This document shows positions 12,601 through 21,600 of a stretch of DNA of 22,712 bases, one piece after another. The notes under the pieces are model-generated. The model had not been told where the DNA came from. It saw only the letters and a program-made list of their open reading frames with translations, and did no database searches. A program made the position numbers and the translations under genes. This DNA comes from Plakobranchus ocellatus (lineage: Eukaryota; Mollusca; Gastropoda; Plakobranchidae). The stretch lies in NCBI GenBank assembly GCA_019648995.1, contig BLXT01008305.1, forward strand, positions 730,975 to 753,686, given 5' to 3'. Position 1 is the first letter of the stretch. The number at the start of each line of letters is the position of its first letter.

Positions 12601-15600
12601 GAACTCTTTAGACTTTGTTGCAATCGTTCATGGAATCGAAAGCAAAAAGATTCGAGAAAAAAAACATTTCTCTGCATTTATGAAAAAGACGACGTATTTT
12701 TTAACATGTGATATAAATATTGACGATGATATTCCCAGCAAGCATTCAACAACATTGTGTTCTAAGTGTCATTTTAAATAAAGAATGATAAAGAAAAATA
12801 AGAGTAAAGGAATGCTTCAAAATTTGAAGGATATTGTATCTACAACTCAGAACTGTGCAGGTATGGATTGAATATGATTCAAAGATCAGTATTGAAGACT
12901 TCCATATGTGCCAAGCATCAATCATTTTCATTCAGCTCAAGGAAAAACGTTGCTACTCTCTCTTGCCCTGATGTAAATTGACATGAGACTGCACAAGACG
13001 AAACCACAAATAGTCAACATGAAAGCTACGAGACACACAGAGTTGAAGATTCTAACACAATTGTTGAAAATCCTGGCATGGATTCATCGTACATGAGAGA
13101 CGCTCAAATTTCGCATATCACAACAACACCTCTGGAGCAACTAACGTCAACCATGTCAAGAGTCAGCGAAATGATCACAAACCAAAACACACCATCCTCC
13201 TCATTTTTTGAAACTGACAGTCTTGTGCCACTACATTCGTCCACACCACATACCATGGTTGACAGCACTACATCGCCCATGGACAAACATTATAGCAACT
13301 TTTTACAAGAAACGCTAAACAAAAGACCTAATGAACCATTTACACCTATAGAAGAAAAGCTTCACACACGATTCGTTAAGAGAAAATTATACCAAAACCC
13401 TCAAGAGACAATCACCTGCAAAACAGGGGGTCAGCCCATAGTGTTAAAAAAAATAGTAGTCCCTAGGAAAGAGAATAAGTCGGTGAAAACCCCGACTAAA
13501 AAGAAACAAGCAAAGTTGGTGCAGAAAATGAGAGAGCAGATAGCAGGGATGTCAATAGAAAGTGCCATTGCAATGAAAGAGACAGTAGGTCTCACATGGA
13601 GTCAATTTCGGACCCAGAGAAAATTTCTAAAAGAATTTGGAATAAACCTTCCTAATGAGGCCAGAAAAAGAAGACGTGGCCAACAGCTAATTGCGAAATA
13701 CATCAATGTAGAAAGCAAAGAGTTTAATGTAGAGGGAGAAATCAAATCGAAACCATATGCAACGATCAGAAACACACAGAACTATCTTTTAAATTTGTTA
13801 GACACTTATCAACAAAATAATAAATTGACATGGCATTCAGGCACAATCCCAGAAGATGAAATATGGGCTAAAATAGGCGCAGATCACGGGAAGGGAAGCT
13901 TTAAAGTTTGTATGGCTGTAGGCAATTTGGGCAAACCCAATGCAAAAACAAACACACATCTCATAGGCATAGCGTACATCAAGGACACACATGAAAACCT
14001 TAAAATCTTTAAGACAGATGTGAACACAAAAATCACACAATTGCAAAACACTGAATGGAATGTCAAAAGAATCGTTGTCTTTCTTCACGGAGATTACGAC
14101 TTTCTGTGCAAAGTCTTCGGTTTGTCTGGACCTCAGGGAACCTATCCTTGTCTTTGGTGTCTTACCACAAAGAAAGAACTTCAAGAAAGCACAGAAAAAG
14201 AACCACGGACACTTGCTTTTTTGAAGAGCGCCTTTGAAAAATTCAAAATAGAATCAGGAGAAGATAAAAGAAAGGCAGCGCAATATCACAATTGCATCCA
14301 TAAACCACTCATCGATATAGAACTTCACAAAGTCAGCCCCCCATATCTACACATTCTTCTGGGCGTTATCTTAAAACATCACCGAATGCTCGAGCAAGCT
14401 GCAGACAGAATTGACAAACAAATTTATGAAGATAAAAACCCAGACAGAGCAGACAACAGCTGCCTGCTTAGTAATTTGGGCAATAATTGGAAAAAATGGA
14501 TGCAAAAACAAAAAGAAATTGCCTTCCTCAAGGGATGCGTTGCATTTGGAGAAGCCGAGTCCTCTTCTCAAACTTGGATGTAACAACTTGAAAAAGCACA
14601 AGAAGTATTGGAAATAATTTCACATACACCACTAACATCCCGATCTGGCCCTGTATGTTCTCAACTTGATGCAGTGCTAGATAAGCATGCTATCACACCT
14701 CAATCATATCATAGCCGCTCATTTACAGGCAATCACTGTAACAAATATCTATTGTTATCTACACCCAGAGGTTTTCAAAGACATCACAGCGTCAATAGTC
14801 AGGACAACGTGTGAATGGACCAATGATCCTTTCATTGTTGATGATGCAAATGAAGTAAAACTTAACTTTGACCTGCTTAACAAGGCCTACGCTCTTGTTC
14901 ATAACAATATATCACACACCTATCCTATAGCTCTGGTTTCATTATCAAGCATTAAAACAAATATAGACTCATATATGGCAACTTACTGTAGGATATTTAA
15001 AATGAAAGTTATTCCGAAACAGCACATTTTAGAGTGTCATTGCCTTCCTTTTATTCGAGAACATAAAATAGGACTTTGCCTATTGGGAAGGCGGGGAGCT
15101 CATTTACTCATCTATTGCAAAATTAAGAAAGAGGACAGCTGGCATACGGCAGGAGGAGAGGAAGATAAAAACAATAATGGAATGCCACCCTCTTCAAGTT
15201 GTACCTCTATTGCAAACGTACATACCTCAAAAAAAAAAGCGTAAACTTCAAAATTAAACAGAGCGATCAACTCTGCCCCTTCTGTAAATAACAAAAGCAT
15301 GTTCACACACAAACACACATGCTCACACACATGTTTATTCATTGGATTACAAATAAGATTTAAAAACAAGCCATTTCCTTTAACTTTACGAACGAAGCAA
15401 ATGTTTGAATATTAGACACTAGTAGTGCTAACCAACGCTGTAGACCAGATTATTATCTGCATGCCAGCAATAACTGGTAGCACCATGGCGATAATGGATA
15501 GTGACGATTCCTGCTATGATGTTGCCAGTACAAGCACAACAAACGGTTCATTGTAGGCTTTCCAGGAGGATCAAATCAACAAAACTTGCAAGGTGAACCT

Positions 15601-18600
15601 CTAACAGTACGATCTTTGTGTATGTGAGGTTTCATTACAATCCTTGGTGAAGAACGTGTTCATTTTGTTAATATTACTATGATACACTTCGCTACTGAAA
15701 TGACTATTATATGACTCATAGTAAAGATTCAACTCATTATAAAAATTATTGATGTGACTACGACGAAAGTTATATCAAAATTTACAGCAACATTTGAGTA
15801 GCCGATCTAACTGCTTTTCATATCACGCATGTGTTTAATAATATTTTAGGAATTTTTTTAAACATTACAGATTAAAGCACATATTTCTAGGTCACTCTGA
15901 CCTATTCTGCTGGGCACTTGCGCCAAATAGCTTGACCCCTTGACCTTAACTCGGCCATGGATCGTGGTGCGGCAACTAAAATGCAAGCTTTTAATAGCTG
16001 TGTACTTTGTTTAAACGAACTCATTGTCACAGGCAGTATTTAATAAGGTCTACAGCTAAGCAGCGCTAGGCCCTATGTGACACCTGTGAATATACAGGCT
16101 CTAAAGGTTTCCCTGTGGTCAAATTGGGTATACATATGCAGGATACCAAATGAATTTTTTTTTACTCAAAATAAAGCCTATACATTCATGGGAATGCTTG
16201 TTATACCAGCTAGCTAAGTTTTTGACGCTGATCTTCATTCTGAGTTTTGGTGCTATAGGCTCATAATTTTTTTAGGTTATTATTGTCAAGGCAATTCACT
16301 CAGAATGGCTGTGCATAAAAACTGAAAGTACAATGCTTTACTGATCTTGCACACTAGGCCTAAAGAATACAAAATAAAAATAAGAATTGACATTTTAGAA
16401 GGTAGACTTAGTGAAAATAAAGATAAGTTTTATTATGACTCTGGCATTGATCCCAAGTACTGGCCTGAAGTGTCCCAGAGACCCATAACTCTAACCAGAT
16501 CTTGCTCTAACCTATTCTCTTGGGGGATTCCAATAATGAAACTTAAGCAGTCTCTAGATCTAAATCTAAGTCTCAATAACATATTTCCATTTGAAATCTT
16601 TAAGAATTCCAAGAACGAGTTAAGGTAAGCCTGGATCTAAAGCATCAAAATCCAGGGTTAGTCAGCCATCAACCTCGTGCAAGTTTTATCTTTTTTTTCC
16701 AAATTAAGGGTTTTGAAATAAAAAAGTCATTAAAAATTGAAAATATACATACATATGTTCTCTTAAATTTGTGTACAAGTCCATATGTTGATATACAAAT
16801 TGGAAACATTGTGTTGATAGGGTAGATAGTTTTCTGTTTTTGTAAAAAAGCCTAAATGCCCAGGCAGTCACTATTATTGTACTAAAAATATTTGAAGTGC
16901 AGGTGATTTGAAAGTTTCGCATAATATTTTATGAACATGAGAGTATAACAAAAGATCTTAAGCTAAACATCATTGCTGTGAGTTTGAGCCAATGACAGAA
17001 GTGAGTTATAGCACTTGGTATAAATGTGACCAGAATAACAAAAATGAGCAAAATGGTAAGACCTACAATGCGAACGTAACATAATTTGAAAATGTGGTTA
17101 TTATGATGGAAAAGTTGAAATGTAATCATGAAATATATTAAGCCCTATATGGGTGGCTTGCACCCTTGACTGAATTATCATGCTTTCAAAAACAGTAAGC
17201 TTGCCTGCGACAGGAGCAGAGGGTTGGGGGGAAAATGCCGCTGTATAGGAACATAATCCATTCTAAATACATGTAATTAGTAGTAAAAAAAAGTTGTCTT
17301 CTTAGTCTAACCAGCTTCTTTTTATGAAAACATTTCTGACAAAACTTTTCTACCACATCTTGTCATATGTTGATTGATTTTTATACGTTGCATGTGTATA
17401 TTATTCAAAGGCATTTTGGTCTTCATACTGAAACCTTGGATTGTGACTGGAATAAGGAAATACAGTAGAGCTCAGCTACAACGGGACCTTGACACAAGCC
17501 TTTTATTTTCCCTCCCATATCCTTTATATATTATTTTCACTAGAACAGCCTTTGGTGAAAAGGACTTATAACTCGGCAATGAAGCTAGAACTCTAAACAT
17601 TAGCATCGCTTCGGATACTGTACACAGGACTGATGAAGCCGTGGTTTATTTTGGTACTTTTACTCAAAATTTTAGCCACTGCACATTGGAGGTGAAAGAG
17701 AATAATGCAACATCAGCTGCTTGGATTGGAAATAAGGCATAGGATTAGGATGGAGTGGTGAATGGTACGTCTGTGACTTGGATTGGAAATAAGGCATAGG
17801 ATTAGGATGGAGTGGTGAATGGTATATTGGTGTCTTGGATTGGAAATAAGGCATAGGATTAGGATGGAGTGGTGAATGGTATGTCAATGACTTGGATTGG
17901 AAATAAGGCATAGGATTAGGATGGAGTGGTGAATGGTACGTCAATGGTAAGCCAGTAAGACTCATGAGTGACTGTCAGTGTGTGTGTGTGTGTTTGGTCG
18001 AGAAAGATGCTGGGTGAGGAGAAGAGTGGGTGCATCTCAAGCCTTCAGGGTGTGTCTCAGTTACACCATTGTGATTATCACTGAGTGAAAAAAGAAAGCA
18101 TAGATCCAGGTCCAATGTGGCACAAAAAATGTCTCTTGTCTTAGTCTTGTCTTAGTCTCAGTCTTGCTCGGACATTTGCAATTGCAATCTAGATCTCAAT
18201 TCCTAAGCCTATAAACACACACACATCAAATATACCTGCGATGGGACTTCTAACTGTGCCCACTGAGGTCCAGTTATAGCCAAGCTCCACTATATCATTT
18301 TTAGCTGCTGGTCCATGAGAACCGTACTTGATAGCCATCTCTCTCTTTCCCTAATGCAAAATTAGTTTGAAGAAGGCAGTAATGATAGCTTGTTATATAT
18401 GTGATCTTTGAGGTGCTTTGTGAAGTTAAATGCTTGAAAAAATAATTATACACAATTAGTGACCAACAGTGAAACTTATAAATCGATTCATAAAACTGAA
18501 CACCGCGTTGCTTTTCATAGTATGCCTTCACCTGATTAGGCCTACCACTAGTATCAGTACAGCAATTGAGAGGGTAGTATTATTGGACCATTGAATTTAA

Positions 18601-21600
18601 CAACAAACCAATCTTTCTATGAGGCGACTGCTACACGTGCAGGAAAGTTTTGTCAACTGTAATCCCACTGCAGGCAGGCATATTTATTGTAGATATATAA
18701 GGAAAAAAAGCAGGGAGGGTATGGTGACATTCCTGCTCTGCCATAGCCAAATGAAAAGCAGTATTGTCCATAGACTTAACACTGATGATACTGCTCTTTA
18801 TTTGGCTATGGCAGCGCTGCACCTGAGGCCATTCTAGGTGAGCTCTACTGCACTTGCATTTTTAAACAACCTAAACACGGTTTGTCTTGTTGCATTAAAT
18901 TCTGTAAATTCTAGTTATAATTTATTATACTGTCCAATAGCTTGACACAAAAAACTTAAAAGTTATCCTAGTTTTGAAAAATATCCACCATTTTAATATA
19001 TTCTTATTTGTTCATAGAAATTTAGATTGAGTTTCCCAAATATCTGCTGCTTGGTTAAAAAAAGAAGGAAAACATTTTTGTATCATCGCTAAGATAATGC
19101 CACATGATTTTTAAAAAATATTTCTGTTCCTTTTTCTTATTTGGAAGAATGCATATTGGTGGTCAATTTTGCACAAAATTCGATTCTAATATATAATTTT
19201 CAAACACTCATAATAAAATAAATTTGGGGAAAAATATAGTCTTCAAAATAGCCACAAAATGAAGCAATCTCTATTGAACTCAACTATACACATTACAGTC
19301 CAGTCTTAGACATGGTTTGGAGGCTTGTTTTTCTTATAGTATAGACACTGAGTGCTCGAATAGGGCAGGGGATTATTTTTCTTCCATCAGTCCCTATAGG
19401 GTTACCCATATATCCATCACAATAGAGAGGCCAGACTGGTTATAGGTTATGAGGATAAGTATGGACACGCATCCACAAACAGAATGAAAAATTAATCAGT
19501 AAGATCAAGTTTACTTGTAGTTGTAATATTTTTGGTTTTATGCTATTCTTACGCTTTTCTGCTATGTATTTGGTATTTTTCAGAGAGGTCGATTTTTTAG
19601 TTCTATAGGTCTGGATGGTTTGATGCTGAGCAACCTGACTTGTGGCTTCTCTCCTGTCTCTAGTCTGATGGAGGCAACACAACAGGTATCAAATCTGATT
19701 CACTAGATATGTGAAGAAAGTCCCCAAAAATCTCAACTTCAGAATTACATATCATTTAAATGAAACCATACATAATGACTTATAAGGTACCAATAACTTG
19801 AAGCTTTTTGTTTAGATTGATATGCAATTTTTTAAACTGCAATTGTTTCTGGCCTTCATGAAGCTCAAAGTCACTTATAGAGTCTTCTCAAGCAATGGTT
19901 ACCCAATTGTAAGTGACATTCCCCCCAAAAAAAAGACTTTTTTTTTTTTTAGTAACATTAACTGCATGGGTGATACTGGTTCAGTTGAAGAGTAGAATTT
20001 GGCTATTTTTAGTCCAAATCTCCTACGTTCCATCCAATAATGTTAAGTTTTTTATTCATTAGTATTACAGTGGAACCTATTTTTAACAACAGCTTGAATA
20101 ACAACAACTATTACTATATAGAGAGATTTAAAAAGCCCTTTTTTCATCACTATTTAGGCTATATAATTTATTTTTCAAATAACGAGTATAGGAACTGCTT
20201 CCCTAGGTTATAAGGGTAGGGAAATGTGAAAATTAAAAAAAAAGAGAGAGGCCAAAAGCATCTAAAACCTGTGCCCAACGATCTCAAGCGTGAAACATTA
20301 TTTGCCATACAATCATCCTAGTGGCCAGATGAACAAACCAAGTACAGCACTTAGTCAATGACCACTGTCTGGGTGTATTCATTACTCTCGTCCGCCTTCC
20401 TATTCCTGTTAATTACTTGATCAAGTTTAGACATTCTCTACTATGTTTTTTTTTTTTATAATTACACCAAAAAGGTAAAAGGGAAATGCTTATTTAGTAT
20501 TATGTTTAGGCTTTAGTCTCGTTAGACTTCACTCATCACAGGGGAGATAACCATGAAAATGATTGGTGTTGCCAGCTTTGATCAAAAATTGATGTTATTG
20601 TTCAGTTGAATTAAAAAAAAATTCTTTAATCCCTTTTTTGGGAATAATGACTACTCTTGCTATTACGTCACTTTATGTTAAGAACAAAAGTTGTCTTTAT
20701 TACCCAATTCTACTGTATTTATTTGACTAGAAACATCAACGATCTATTGTGTCTTTGTTTCTGGTCTACCTTTAGTTCAATGTTCAATTGTAAGAAGAAC
20801 AAAGTGTGAGAGGAAACGATGCCATCTCTGTGCTTATACTTATATATCAAAATTATTGCTAGCAGTAGCTGTATCTGAGAGTTTCAACATGTCTTAAGCT
20901 TGGAAGGCATCCAGCTGTTTATTGATGAGATACCTTAATAAAGCATCAGGCTATGTGATGCTGCTTGTTTAATTATGAGCCAATTGTTAACTGTAATTCC
21001 TGAGGGATTTCACTTGTCTAACTGTAGTATACTTGTGTAGTATAATCAAAGCCATGATGGCATGTCTAAGCAAATGCATTAATATAATAAGTACAACACT
21101 TTTGAAGTAAAATGCTAGGGACCAGAAAAATTATTGGTCTGTGTAGAAGTTTGATATTTTTCTGGATAATCCATTAATAGTTTTTGTCGGAAAATTGACA
21201 ACTCAGGTCCTGGGGGGAAATTTCAGACACCATAGTTTTTCAGCCAAAAATGTCTAAAAATTATTTCAGCCTTAGTTTAGTGTCACTCAGTATGAAGCCT
21301 GTATAAACATATTTTAAAATGTAATTGTTGAGTGAAGATCTCGGTTTGTCTTATTGATACTTTTCATGTGATATAGTCAAAAAACCATTAGAGACATGTC
21401 TGTATGCATGTTTTTTTTGTATTAATTCCAGGGCGACAATCTTGACTTTGCCACAAGGAACGATATATTTCCTTCAGGAAAAGTAACCATTTGAAAGTAA
21501 AGGATAAGATTAACAGTTCCAATGAAAAGCAAAAATTGGAATTTATACACATCATAGGTTTATCAATGCTTCATATTGAGCTATCTGTTATGGGCTTACG

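Larger units (their letters stand above)
11343..16509 (+). repeat. Duplicated segment, copy 2 (starts at the gap)
   Basis: Begins with the same aaaaagaattg as 6194 immediately after the last N, and matches copy 1 to its end at 16509, after which sequence unique to this side continues. Relative to copy 1 it carries an extra 187-bp tandem unit (11595-11781) and lacks 108 bp in the transposase region. Confidence 0.95.
17463..18292. mobile_element. pogo/Tigger-like non-autonomous element
   Basis: The left end CAGTAGAGCTCAGCTACAAC (17463 on) and the inverse of the right end TAGTGGAGCTTGGCTATAAC (ending 18292) match at 21 of 28 positions. TA follows or precedes both outer edges (17461-17462, 18293-18294), as expected for TA-target Tc1/mariner/pogo elements. 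CAGTRGAGC with interrupted TATAAC words is typical of pogo/Tigger ends as I recall them. No transposase is present over the 830 bp, so it would be a MITE or internally deleted copy. It contains the 57-bp minisatellite. Confidence 0.55.
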
